Assembly: GCA_031274425.1 (NCBI GenBank)
Contig: JAISQE010000066.1
Coordinates: 1 to 39,176 of the forward strand
Direction: 5' to 3'
DNA from: Synergistaceae bacterium
GTDB lineage: Bacteria > Synergistota > Synergistia > Synergistales > Aminobacteriaceae
DNA: 39,176 nucleotides
The translations under genes were made by a program, and so were the position numbers. The first letter of the stretch is position 1; every line of letters begins with the position of its first letter. This document shows positions 15,010 to 22,974 of this stretch, one piece after another. Below the pieces are notes generated by a model. The model was not told the DNA's origin, made no database searches, and was given only the letters and a program-made list of their open reading frames with translations.

Positions 15010-15798
15010 ATGAGCGGGTATACGAAAATCGTAAACATGTGGCGCGGTTGGCGCGTCGAGTCAGTAGCTGAAATCGACTGCCGCCTGCACAATTTCAGAA
15101 TCCTTTTCGCCTATAACTCCGGCAAAATTGAGAACAGCGATATCACCTACCATGACACGCGTGAGATTTTCGAGAACGGGCGCGTCGTCAATTTCACGGG
15201 CAACCCGCGGAGCGTGTTTGAGCTTGAAAATCAAAAACTGTGCTACGAATTCCTGAAACACAAAATCGCGGCGCGAGAACCGCTTTCTGTCCAGCTTGTT
15301 TTGGAAACCCACGCGATACTCACGGGCGGGACGTATGACGAAACACGATATGTGGAGCGCGGCGAACGTCCCGGAGCGTTCAAAAAGCACGACTACGTGA
15401 CGGGACGCGAGGAAGTCGGCTCCACGCCGGAGGATGTGGCGGAGGACATTGCCGCGTTGCTGGACGAACTTTCGGATTTCGCCGACGGCGATACCCTCAA
15501 AGCCGCCGCCTATTTCCACGCGCGGTTCGAGTACATCCATCCGTTCGCGGACGGCAACGGGCGCGTGGGGAGAACGCTGATGAACTATTTCCTTATGATC
15601 CACAGTCACCCGCCCATTATCATTTACGACGAGGACAAGGCTGGATACTACGCGGGGCTGGAGAGCTACGATCAATCGGAAAATATGCGGCCCATGCATG
15701 ATTTTCTGCTGCGTCAGGCGGAGCGGACATGGGAGAAGTCTTATGAGCGCCAGGAGCGGCGGCGCCCGCCGTCGGGTTATAATGACCGTCTGAAGTAA
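15010..15798 (+). CDS. Fic-family AMP-transferase with N-terminal inhibitory motif
   Basis: This 262-residue Fic protein has the intact catalytic motif HPFADGNGRVGR (about residues 177-188), with the His and the Gly-Asn-Gly-Arg loop that handle ATP. Near the N-terminus, SGKIEN (about residues 36-41) fits the (S/T)xxxE(G/N) inhibitory helix, whose Glu blocks productive ATP binding; that makes it a class II, self-inhibited enzyme. Such proteins usually AMPylate a hydroxyl side chain of a target protein; the target is unknown. The ATG at 15010 follows an AGGAGG site; the longer upstream frame lacks one. No separate antitoxin gene of the class I type is adjacent, as expected when inhibition is internal. 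It ends 11 bp from the uxaA stop, convergently. Confidence 0.88.
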   Translation: MSGYTKIVNMWRGWRVESVAEIDCRLHNFRILFAYNSGKIENSDITYHDTREIFENGRVVNFTGNPRSVFELENQKLCYEFLKHKIAAREPLSVQLVLETHAILTGGTYDETRYVERGERPGAFKKHDYVTGREEVGSTPEDVAEDIAALLDELSDFADGDTLKAAAYFHARFEYIHPFADGNGRVGRTLMNYFLMIHSHPPIIIYDEDKAGYYAGLESYDQSENMRPMHDFLLRQAERTWEKSYERQERRRPPSGYNDRLK

Positions 15799-15809
15799 CT
15801 GAAAACGCC

Positions 15810-17294
15810 TTACAGGGTCGCTCCGTCTTTGAATATGGCTATTTCCCCGATGTTTTTCTTCTCATGGGCCGTAAGCTGGCCTGAGGCGACGCTTAGAACG
15901 CAGTCGATCAATTTCTTCGAGGCGGTCTCCCAAGAAGCCCCTTCCAGCAGAATTCCCGCGTTGAAGTCTATCCAATCGGGATGACGGCGAGCCAGAGCGG
16001 TGTTGGTGGAAATTTTTATCGTAGGAACGACCGTGCCAAAGGGAGTGCCCCGCCCCGTGGTGAAGAGCATCATCTGCGCGCCGCTTCCGGCCAGCGACGT
16101 GCAGGAGACTAAGTCGTTGCCGGGAGCGAACGTTATCTGCACTCCGCCCGCGGCGGAGACCGCCTCTCCATATCCGAGCACCGCCGTCACGGGCGAAGAA
16201 CCCATTTTCTCCACCGCGCCGAGGGATTTCTCCTCCAATGTGGTTATACCGCCCTCTCTGTTGCCGGGAGAAGGGTTCTCGTAGATCGGCTGGCCGTATC
16301 TCACGAAATATTCGCGAAACCATTTATCGAGGGCCTTGAATTCATCGTACACCGGCGCTTGGAGGACGCGCCCCGCGATTACGTCCTCCGCCCCGAACAT
16401 CTCCGGAATTTCGGTCGCGAGGATCGTTCCCCCTCGGGATGTCAGCCAGTCGGAAAAACGCCCCGTCAGCGGGTTCGCCGATAGCCCCGAACAACCATCG
16501 CTCCCGCCGCACTTCACCCCTACGCAAAGTTCGCGTACGCCGCATTTTTTCCTTTCTTTGGGAGCAGCCTCGGCCAGCTCGCTCAGATATTCTTTCACAT
16601 TGCCCTCCGAAGAATCTTGAAGCGCGAGACAGCGGACCAGCGAGGCGTCGCGGGTTTTCAGAACACTTTCCAGCAAATCTTCCACGCGCAAATTTTCGCA
16701 CCCCAACCCGACCAAAAGAACCCCCGCGGCGTTGGGGTTGTTCGCGAGCCCCGCGAGAATGCGCCGCGTCATTTCCAGGTCGCCGCCAAGTTGGGAGCAG
16801 CCGTAAGGGTGTTCCAGAATTTTCACCGAGTCTATCCAAAGGGGCTTGCCATAACCGGCGACGATGGATCTCAATTCGCCGTTGATGCAGCCGACGGCCG
16901 GGATAACCCAGATATCGTTGCGCACGCCCGGGCGGCCGTTCGCCCTGGGGTAGCCATAAAAATATTTCTCCTCTCCAGGCGTCTTTGGCGGCAAGCAATT
17001 TAGCGTCTTTGGCGTCCAGGCGGGAAATACGTCCATGTCGCCGCCGAGCCGGGTGGAAACGTTGTGTTCATGCACCCACTCCCCTACGGGAATATCGCGC
17101 TTCGCCACGCCTATGACGTGGCCGTATTTTACGACGGGCTCCTTCTCGCGGATAAGCGCGCAGGCCGTCTTGTGCCCTGGAGGAACATCGTCGAGCAATT
17201 TGAAATCCCCCACCGCGTCGCCGCGGGTTCCTCCCCGAGGCAGCACCAGCACGTTGTCCGCTTCACGCAGCTTGATCGTCTCAGGATAGGGCAC
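15810..17294 (-). CDS. uxaA: Altronate dehydratase
   Basis: This 494-residue enzyme dehydrates D-altronate to 2-keto-3-deoxygluconate in galacturonate catabolism. Residues 1-100 form the SAF-type N-terminal domain, ending with the metal-binding-like HEHNVSTRLGG segment. The rest is the UxaA/GarD catalytic part, recognisable by GYPRANGRPGVRNDIWVIP, a HPYGCSQLGGD stretch and GVKCGGSDGCSG with its conserved cysteines. Length is normal for UxaA. The GTG start at 17294 overlaps the end of uxaB by 14 bp and is preceded by GAGGCGATG, so translation is coupled. GarD (galactarate dehydratase) is a relative, but the adjacent tagaturonate reductase favours UxaA. It is the last gene of the hexuronate operon. 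Confidence 0.87.
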   Translation of the reverse strand: MPYPETIKLREADNVLVLPRGGTRGDAVGDFKLLDDVPPGHKTACALIREKEPVVKYGHVIGVAKRDIPVGEWVHEHNVSTRLGGDMDVFPAWTPKTLNCLPPKTPGEEKYFYGYPRANGRPGVRNDIWVIPAVGCINGELRSIVAGYGKPLWIDSVKILEHPYGCSQLGGDLEMTRRILAGLANNPNAAGVLLVGLGCENLRVEDLLESVLKTRDASLVRCLALQDSSEGNVKEYLSELAEAAPKERKKCGVRELCVGVKCGGSDGCSGLSANPLTGRFSDWLTSRGGTILATEIPEMFGAEDVIAGRVLQAPVYDEFKALDKWFREYFVRYGQPIYENPSPGNREGGITTLEEKSLGAVEKMGSSPVTAVLGYGEAVSAAGGVQITFAPGNDLVSCTSLAGSGAQMMLFTTGRGTPFGTVVPTIKISTNTALARRHPDWIDFNAGILLEGASWETASKKLIDCVLSVASGQLTAHEKKNIGEIAIFKDGATL

Positions 17295-18561
17295 GCAACA
17301 TCGCCTCTTTCGCGTCGTTACCCAATGACGGGAAGAAACTCTCCAACCTCTCGGCCATCGTCGTTCCCTTTATCTGGGCGTAATCTTTCAATTCGAGAGG
17401 ACCGCCCGGAAGGTCGGCGACCGGTCCGTGGCCGTACATCTCGCAAAGCCCGCCGACAGCCTCCATCATCCTTTTCGGTGGGCTGCCGGTCTTGGCGAAA
17501 TAATCGGCCAAGGTGGGCATCATACGCGCGTCGGCTTTCGAGATGGAATTGAGGGCTATAGAGCGGAATTTATGCCCCAGCGCCGGATTCTTGAACCGCG
17601 ACAGCACGTCGTCGGCGTAAGCGTGGGTTTCCGCGGAATCGTCCATCGCCCGGCAGATTTCCTCGTGCATCATGCCGGAGAGCCAAGCCGAATATTTCGG
17701 ATGCGACGCGAACGCGTCCACATTCTCAACGCCGTTCAAAAGCGCGATGGGAACGGAGGCGGTATGAGCGCCGTTCAATATGCGGACTTTCCTGTCGTGA
17801 TAAAAATCCAGCTTGTCGTCCGTCACAACGACGTTGAGCCTCGCGCGGTCAAAGGGCAGGACGTCGAGGATCTTTTTGTCGCCTTCTATGACGAACAGGT
17901 GAAAAAGCTCCCCGCTCGTAAGCCATTTGTCTTCGTGGCCGATTTTTTCGAACACGCGTTTCGCGGCGTCAGCCGGGTATCCGGGAACGATCCGGTCGAC
18001 GAGGGTATTGTAAAACGCGCAGCTTCCGAGATAGTCGAAAAACTCTTTTCCATAACCCAACGACTTTCCGTATTGGAGCAGGGTCTTTTCGAGGAGGTCG
18101 CCGCTGCGGTCGTTCAGCTCCATCGCCATGATCATGACGGGGGGCAGACGTCTTCGCGCGCGCTCTTCGAGAAGCATCGCGAGATACGAGGGATAGTTGT
18201 GCGGAGTTTTCGCCGCCGGATCGAAAAAAATTCCCGCTTCCGTGCTGTTGGAGAGCATCAACCCGATGTCGCCGCAGCCGACCTCCACATATCGGGCGAC
18301 ATCGTCCATCGGACTCACCGCGTCTTTGATCACTCGCACGGCGTCGAGGGTCTCGACGTATTTTTCGGCCTCATACCCGCGCAGCAACACGTGATACTCT
18401 CCCGCTCCCGCGATGTCGTACACGGGTTCGCCGGGGGTGAGCCGCGCCAACGTCACCTGGTATTCGACGCCCACCGCGTCGGTTATACGCTGGAGCATCC
18501 AATCGAAGAAGCCGCGGAGGAAATTTCCCCCGCCGAACTGAAGTATTTTCACCGGTTTCAT
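17281..18561 (-). CDS. uxaB: Tagaturonate reductase (altronate oxidoreductase)
   Basis: This 426-residue protein belongs to the mannitol dehydrogenase/long-chain polyol dehydrogenase family. It should reduce D-tagaturonate to D-altronate with NADH, one step before UxaA. The N-terminus ILQFGGGNFLRGFFDWML carries the glycine-rich nucleotide loop, and RKVRILNGAHTASVP near the middle contains the catalytic Lys/Asn-His region of the family. It is somewhat shorter than the enteric enzyme (about 480). Mannonate-type UxuB is a relative; the neighbour uxaA supports the altronate branch. The ATG follows GGAGG at 12 nt. Between it and dctM lie tandem 14-bp repeats. No isomerase (uxaC) or KDG kinase/aldolase gene is in the window. 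Confidence 0.85.
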   Translation of the reverse strand: MKPVKILQFGGGNFLRGFFDWMLQRITDAVGVEYQVTLARLTPGEPVYDIAGAGEYHVLLRGYEAEKYVETLDAVRVIKDAVSPMDDVARYVEVGCGDIGLMLSNSTEAGIFFDPAAKTPHNYPSYLAMLLEERARRRLPPVMIMAMELNDRSGDLLEKTLLQYGKSLGYGKEFFDYLGSCAFYNTLVDRIVPGYPADAAKRVFEKIGHEDKWLTSGELFHLFVIEGDKKILDVLPFDRARLNVVVTDDKLDFYHDRKVRILNGAHTASVPIALLNGVENVDAFASHPKYSAWLSGMMHEEICRAMDDSAETHAYADDVLSRFKNPALGHKFRSIALNSISKADARMMPTLADYFAKTGSPPKRMMEAVGGLCEMYGHGPVADLPGGPLELKDYAQIKGTTMAERLESFFPSLGNDAKEAMLRALS

Positions 18562-18577
18562 GGTCGTTTTATTCCTC

Positions 18578-18618
18578 CGAAAGTTTCATTCGAAAGCTTC
18601 ATTACGAAAGCTTCATTA
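18578..18618. repeat. Three tandem 13-14-bp repeats between dctM and uxaB
   Basis: The unit cgaaagcttcatta occurs at 18591-18604 and 18605-18618, and a 13-bp variant cgaaagtttcatt occurs at 18578-18590. The last copy overlaps the dctM stop codon. The array fills nearly the whole gap between dctM and uxaB, next to the uxaB ribosome-binding site. It looks like replication slippage; copy number could tune the spacing or mRNA stability between the two genes. Confidence 0.7.
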
Positions 18619-19908
18619 TCCCAAAAGGTTTGGCAAAAACATGCTGATGCCGGGAATGAATGTGACCAGGAGCAGCGCGATGATCATGCAGATGTAGAAC
18701 GGCAGCGTCGCTTTGACGACTCGCTCCATCGGCACACCGGAGACGGCGGAGCCGATGAACAACACCGTGCCCACCGGCGGGGTCAAAAGGCCGATTCCGC
18801 AGTTGAGTATAATGATGATGCCGAACTGAATGGGATGGATGCCAATCGATGTGGCAAGCGGCAGCAATATCGGCGTGGCGATCAGGATGATCGGGGCCAT
18901 ATCCATGATACAGCCCAACAGCAGCAAAATGCCGTTGATCATCAGGGCCAGAAGGATCGGGTTCGTCGTGACGCTGGTGATCGCCTTCGCCGCCAGTTCC
19001 GGCACGTGCAGCAGCGTGAGACAGTAGCCGAAGACGCAAGAGGTGGCGATCATGATCAGCACGATGGAGAGCGTGTCCACGCATTCGCCCAAGGCGCGCC
19101 ACACGCCCTTCCAATCGAGGCCCTTGTATATGAAGAGACTGACGAAGAGGCTGTAGACGACGGCGATCGCGGCCGACTCCGTGGCCGTGAACCACCCGAA
19201 CACGACCCCCACGACCACGATCACCACAGCGGCCAACGCCCAGCACGACTTGAGCGACTGCTTTATGAAATTACCCAGGCTGAATTTCGCGCCTTTGGGG
19301 TAGTTTCGCTTTACCGAGATGATGTACGATCCGATCATCAGCGAAATGGCCAAAACCGCGCCCGGAATGTACCCCGCCAGGAAGAGGCTGCCCACCGAGA
19401 CGCCTCCGGCCGTGGTCGCGTAAATCACCATGTTGTGACTCGGCGGGACCAAAAGCCCCTCGCAGGACGAGGTAATCGTGACCGCCGTGGAAAAATCGTC
19501 GTCGTAACCCTGTTCGACCATCATAGGGATCAAAATAGAGCCCAGCGACGCGGTGTCCGCGGCCGCCGAACCTGAAATCCCTCCAAAAAAATACGAGGCG
19601 ACGATATTCACCATCGCCATGCCTCCGCGCATCCACCCTACGATGGCGTCGGCGAGCGCGATCAACTTTTCCGAGATGCCCCCGGACCCCATGAGGACGC
19701 CCATGGTTATAAAAAAAGGAACGGCCATCAAGCTGAAAGAATTGACGCCTTTCACCATCTGCTGGCAGACGACGGTGACGGGCTTGCCGAGGTACAGCAG
19801 GCACAAAGCGGATGAGATCCCGACCGCGTAAGCGATGGGAAAACGCAGTAGAACCATGAGGAAAAAACCGCCCAACAGAATGAGAACGGCAACGTTTTCA
19901 GGACTCAC
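18616..19908 (-). CDS. dctM: TRAP transporter large permease (DctM family)
   Basis: This 430-residue, very hydrophobic protein has about a dozen predicted membrane helices and is the ion-coupled translocation subunit of a TRAP transporter. It carries family landmarks: MAVPFFITMGVLMGSGGIS (about residues 60-78), PPSHNMVIYATTAGG near 175-190, and GLLTPPVGTVLF near 365-376. Length is standard. The GTG start at 19908 overlaps the dctQ end by 11 bp. It works with the binding protein and small permease encoded upstream. Substrate is inferred from the neighbouring uxaAB: probably galacturonate or a related hexuronate. Confidence 0.9.
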   Translation of the reverse strand: MSPENVAVLILLGGFFLMVLLRFPIAYAVGISSALCLLYLGKPVTVVCQQMVKGVNSFSLMAVPFFITMGVLMGSGGISEKLIALADAIVGWMRGGMAMVNIVASYFFGGISGSAAADTASLGSILIPMMVEQGYDDDFSTAVTITSSCEGLLVPPSHNMVIYATTAGGVSVGSLFLAGYIPGAVLAISLMIGSYIISVKRNYPKGAKFSLGNFIKQSLKSCWALAAVVIVVVGVVFGWFTATESAAIAVVYSLFVSLFIYKGLDWKGVWRALGECVDTLSIVLIMIATSCVFGYCLTLLHVPELAAKAITSVTTNPILLALMINGILLLLGCIMDMAPIILIATPILLPLATSIGIHPIQFGIIIILNCGIGLLTPPVGTVLFIGSAVSGVPMERVVKATLPFYICMIIALLLVTFIPGISMFLPNLLG

Positions 19909-20428
19909 TCCCCGCCGCCCCCTTCACGAAAAAAGCTCCGATATGACGGCACAGGATCTCCGCCTCGAAGACGAGCATACAGACCCCGGCCAGCGGTATG
20001 GGGAAGTACAGCCAAAATTTGGACAGCGTGGGAATGCTGGTGTAGAACCCCTTGCTGCCCAGGCCGGTGCAGTACTTCCACCCCGACACGAGCATCATGA
20101 CGGCGAACGCGATCACGGCGAGGTCGGCTATCACGTCCAGCGTTTGCGTCACTCTTACGGGCAAGTATTTATCCAACGCCGTCATGCGGATGTGCGCGTC
20201 GCGCCGCAACGCCATGGACGCGCTGACGACGGCCATGTAGATCATGCAGGTCAGTACGATCTCCTCGCTCCACGCCGGGTCGGGAATGAAAGAGACGTAT
20301 CGACCCGACACAGCCATGCAGGTGATCAGGATATCGACCACGAGCAGCAATTTGCAAAAGTACATGACGGTTTTGTGCGCGGCGTCGAAGAACGGTCGGG
20401 CTCGTTCGAGCTTTTGAGTGAATGTCAC
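19898..20428 (-). CDS. dctQ: TRAP transporter small permease (DctQ family)
   Basis: This 176-residue membrane protein has four predicted helices, the usual DctQ layout, and WSEEIVLTCMIYMAVVSASMALRRDAHIRM in the middle resembles the family's conserved W-x-EE...H-I-R block. It pairs with the large permease to form the TRAP membrane complex. The GTG at 20428 has an AAGGAG site 8 nt upstream. It lies between the binding-protein gene (93-bp gap) and dctM (overlapping). Confidence 0.88.
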   Translation of the reverse strand: MTFTQKLERARPFFDAAHKTVMYFCKLLLVVDILITCMAVSGRYVSFIPDPAWSEEIVLTCMIYMAVVSASMALRRDAHIRMTALDKYLPVRVTQTLDVIADLAVIAFAVMMLVSGWKYCTGLGSKGFYTSIPTLSKFWLYFPIPLAGVCMLVFEAEILCRHIGAFFVKGAAGSES

Positions 20429-20521
20429 TGCGTTTTCTCCTTTCGTCGGTCGCGTACGAAGAAATCGGCGCGAGGCGAATCGCGCTTGCCCCGCGCCGTC
20501 TTGAAAAGTGTGATGTGAGCG

Positions 20522-21526
20522 CTATTGCGCCATGTCGAGAATGGCTTTGTAGTCGGCCTCCATACCCTTGGAGAATTGGGAAATGACGTCCGCGCAGGCG
20601 TCCTGCCACGCCTTGAGATCCGTCACCTCAACGAAGGTGACGCCCTTGCTCTTCAATTCCGCCTTGCAATCTTCCTCGATTTTGGCGGAAAGTTCCGCGT
20701 TGAACTCGCTGGCGTATTTGCCGGCCTCGACGATGGCCGCCTTCTGCTCGTCCGTCAATTTTCCCCACGCGCTCTCGGTGATCAGAACCTCGGCGCAGCC
20801 GAGAGTGTGACCGTCTAAAATCATGAACGGCGCGACCTCGAAGAAAGAGTTGCTCTGGTAGTTGACGATGGGCTGTTCCGCGCCGTCGACCACTTTCGAC
20901 GAAAGCGCGGAGTAGAGTTCGGTGAACGACACCACCGTGGGGGAAGCCTTGAGGCCGTTGACCATGCCCGTCATGATCGGGTCGTTGGAGACGCGGATCT
21001 TCTTGCCCGCAAGGTCGGAAAGCCCCTCGACCTTGCTGTTGAAGAAGAAATGCCGGAAACCCTCCTCGGCGTAGAAAAGCCCCTTGACGCCGAGGCCCAG
21101 TTCGGAAGACTCGTTCAACAGTTTCGCGCCCAGGTCGCTGCGCGCGACTTTCCAGAAATGCTCGCGCCCCGAGAAGATGTAGGGAACGCTCAGAAGGGAC
21201 ATGCTTTTCGAACCATAGCTGTTGAGGCTGTAAGTCGCCACGCGGGACATGTCGACCGTGCCCGCGCCGCCGATCATCGTGTCGAGCACGTCATTTTCGG
21301 CCCCCAAAACTCCGCTGAACTGAATGTCGATGACGACGTCGCCTTTGGTGAGTTCCTCGACCTTTTCCTTGAACGCCTGAGCCGTCTTGCCCATAAGGGA
21401 TTCGGCCGGGTTGACCTCAGCGTAGACCAGCTTGACGCTGGCCTCCGCCGCGCCAATGCCCCCGCAGAGAGCGAAACCCGAAACAACGAAAAACAGTGAC
21501 AACGCAAAACACACGAACTTCTTCAT
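20522..21526 (-). CDS. dctP: TRAP transporter substrate-binding protein (DctP family)
   Basis: This 334-residue secreted protein has a signal peptide (MKKFVCFALSLFFVVSGFAL, cleavage probably after GAAEA) and the DctP fold. Family features include FSGVLGAENDVLDTMIGGAG, the DLAGKKIRVSNDPIMTGM segment with the Arg that binds the substrate carboxylate, and SFTELYSALSSKVVDGAEQP. It delivers an organic acid to the DctQM permease; the operon context favours a hexuronate. I chose the ATG at 21526 over an upstream in-frame start because GGGAGGGG lies 8 nt before it and the signal peptide begins there. First gene of the TRAP-uxa operon, behind the promoter at 21630-21658. Confidence 0.9.
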   Translation of the reverse strand: MKKFVCFALSLFFVVSGFALCGGIGAAEASVKLVYAEVNPAESLMGKTAQAFKEKVEELTKGDVVIDIQFSGVLGAENDVLDTMIGGAGTVDMSRVATYSLNSYGSKSMSLLSVPYIFSGREHFWKVARSDLGAKLLNESSELGLGVKGLFYAEEGFRHFFFNSKVEGLSDLAGKKIRVSNDPIMTGMVNGLKASPTVVSFTELYSALSSKVVDGAEQPIVNYQSNSFFEVAPFMILDGHTLGCAEVLITESAWGKLTDEQKAAIVEAGKYASEFNAELSAKIEEDCKAELKSKGVTFVEVTDLKAWQDACADVISQFSKGMEADYKAILDMAQ

Positions 21527-21572
21527 TACTTTACCCCTCCCTGAATTTGGTTTCGATGGCATTCCATGTCAA

Positions 21573-21603
21573 AACTGATAAATATGTTCAGAACTGATAA
21601 ATA
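21573..21603. repeat. Direct repeat of aactgataaata upstream of dctP
   Basis: The 12-mer aactgataaata occurs at 21573-21584 and 21592-21603, start-to-start 19 bp. It lies in the dctP leader region, adjoining the palindrome at 21602-21628. Repeats nearly two helix turns apart next to a promoter suggest a second binding site for a regulator. The role is unproven. Confidence 0.55.
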
Positions 21604-21628
21604 AGTAAGATACGTTATCGTTTACTTA
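21602..21628. promoter_or_regulatory. Candidate LacI-family operator over the dctP transcription start
   Basis: The site taagtaagata-cgt-tatcgtttactta is an interrupted palindrome: the outer arms taagtaa and ttactta match, the inner gata/tatc match, and the right half has two extra bases. LacI-family proteins bind such palindromes of about 20 bp with a central CG, present here. It lies directly downstream of the -10 box of the minus-strand promoter, where bound repressor would block transcription. The adjacent divergent LacI-family gene is the obvious partner. Confidence 0.55.
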
Positions 21629-21629
21629 A

Positions 21630-21658
21630 ATTGTAGCGAGGCGATTCGCGCTTGTCAA
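21630..21658 (-). promoter_or_regulatory. Sigma-70 promoter of the TRAP-uxa operon
   Basis: On the minus strand a perfect TTGACA (21658-21653) is followed by 17 bp and TACAAT (21635-21630), one base from consensus. Transcription would start near 21623, giving about a 97-nt leader before dctP. The candidate operator at 21602-21628 covers the start point. The promoter is strong enough to need a repressor, which fits a substrate-induced sugar-acid operon. Confidence 0.75.
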
Positions 21659-21740
21659 GACGAAATAGCAGCCGGCTTTAAGAATATGCGCTATAATTTT
21701 CGAGTAATCGTTGACTTTTTCTTGGAAGAGGTTCAATCTC

Positions 21741-22859
21741 ATGACGACAAAAGCGACACTGAAAGATATCGCCGCGGCAATGGGCGTGACGTCCACCACA
21801 GTACACCGCGCGTTGAGGGGCAAAGACGGCGTCAGTAAAGAGACGCGGCGGACCGTTCAGGAAATGGCGGCGAAAATGGGTTATCGTTCGAATTACCTCG
21901 CCTCCGCCTTGAAACGTAAAAGCATCCGCATAGCGGTGGTTCTTCCCGATCCGGTCGGCGACAACAGGTATTATTACGGGAATATGTGGCTCGGCGTGCG
22001 CAATTTTTTAGCCGAGGTGTCCGAATTTCCTATCATACCGATAGAACGGACGTATTCGCTCGTCTACGGGGCAAACGGCGCGGCGCTGGAAAATCTGTAT
22101 CAAAATTACATGGACGAGATCGACGGCCTCATCACGATGGGAGTGGATCAAGGGCAGTCGTTGTACTTCGTCGAAAAATTCACCGAACATGGCGTGCCCA
22201 TCGTGTATATCGGCAACGATGTCCCCGGCGGGAGCAGGTTTTGTTGCATACAATCCCGCGACGAGATGGCGGGGAGCCTGGCGGCCGAGCTTCTCACGGC
22301 ATTCCACGAGGATAAGACGCGAAAAAAAGTGATCATCATCGGTCATTTCGGACAACTGGGGATGACGGACCAGATCCATAACGCGAAGGGTTTCGAGGCT
22401 TACGCCAGGGAGAACGCCCCCTATCTCACGCTGATTCAGCTTCGGGGCGCGGATCGCCTCGATGTATGCCGAGAACTGGAAAGGACGTTGCAAAGCGCGT
22501 CCGATATCTACGCCATCTATTCTTGCAGCGCCCGCTACACCATATATATGTTGCGGGTAATAAAAGACTTGGGGATGGGGGGCAGTCTGAAACTCATAGG
22601 CAACGACAGTTTCGAGGAGAGCCTGGACGCGCTGAGGGACGGAGAACTGACCGCCATCATCGACAAGAAAATCGCGCGGCAAAGCTACCTAGCGACGAAA
22701 ACCCTGTTCGACTACACCGTAAAGGGCGAATATCCTCCCAGCAGACAGCTTCAATTGAGACCTGAAGTCATTCTGCGAAGCAATCTCAAAAAGGACTTTC
22801 TCCCCGCCCTCACGCCATCCGACAACCCATCCGCCTACAGCGAGATCCTCTTGAAATAG
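21741..22859 (+). CDS. LacI-family transcriptional regulator of the hexuronate locus
   Basis: This 372-residue protein has an N-terminal LacI-type helix-turn-helix (TLKDIAAAMGVTSTTVHRAL, residues 6-25) with the hinge region to about 60, then a periplasmic-binding-protein-like ligand domain. The recognition helix has Thr-Val-His-Arg in place of the usual Thr-Val-Ser-Arg. I chose the ATG at 21741 because GGAAGAGG lies 9 nt upstream and it places the HTH where the family has it; the upstream ATG at 21711 lacks a site. A perfect TATAAT at 21692-21697 is its likely -10 box. It is divergent from dctPQM-uxaBA and probably represses it until a hexuronate-derived inducer binds. A hairpin terminator follows immediately. 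Confidence 0.87.
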   Translation: MTTKATLKDIAAAMGVTSTTVHRALRGKDGVSKETRRTVQEMAAKMGYRSNYLASALKRKSIRIAVVLPDPVGDNRYYYGNMWLGVRNFLAEVSEFPIIPIERTYSLVYGANGAALENLYQNYMDEIDGLITMGVDQGQSLYFVEKFTEHGVPIVYIGNDVPGGSRFCCIQSRDEMAGSLAAELLTAFHEDKTRKKVIIIGHFGQLGMTDQIHNAKGFEAYARENAPYLTLIQLRGADRLDVCRELERTLQSASDIYAIYSCSARYTIYMLRVIKDLGMGGSLKLIGNDSFEESLDALRDGELTAIIDKKIARQSYLATKTLFDYTVKGEYPPSRQLQLRPEVILRSNLKKDFLPALTPSDNPSAYSEILLK

Positions 22860-22907
22860 CGCCGCGGGAAGCGGGCTATTATTTCGCTGCCCCCGCGCCG
22901 CAATTTT
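22859..22907 (+). terminator. Intrinsic terminator of the LacI-family gene
   Basis: The arm gcgccgcggg (22859-22868) pairs with cccgcgccgc (22892-22901), nine of ten positions matching, and an inner agcg/cgct pair closes the loop. TTTT follows at 22904-22907. The stem starts at the last base of the stop codon. It is a normal rho-independent layout with a rather short T-tract. Confidence 0.55.
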
Positions 22908-22974
22908 CCCCAAGACCGAGGAAGAGAAAAATCCCCCGGACTTTTCATTCAGCGCGTCGGAAAACGTTTCGCGG

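Noticed and set aside
18578-18618. CRISPR-like repeats
   Set aside because: The units are head-to-tail with no spacers, and no cas gene is present.
17428-19575. 715-codon plus-strand frame
   Set aside because: It lies antisense to uxaB and dctM, which have clear family matches; its His/Arg/Asp-rich translation is the usual shadow of GC-rich genes.
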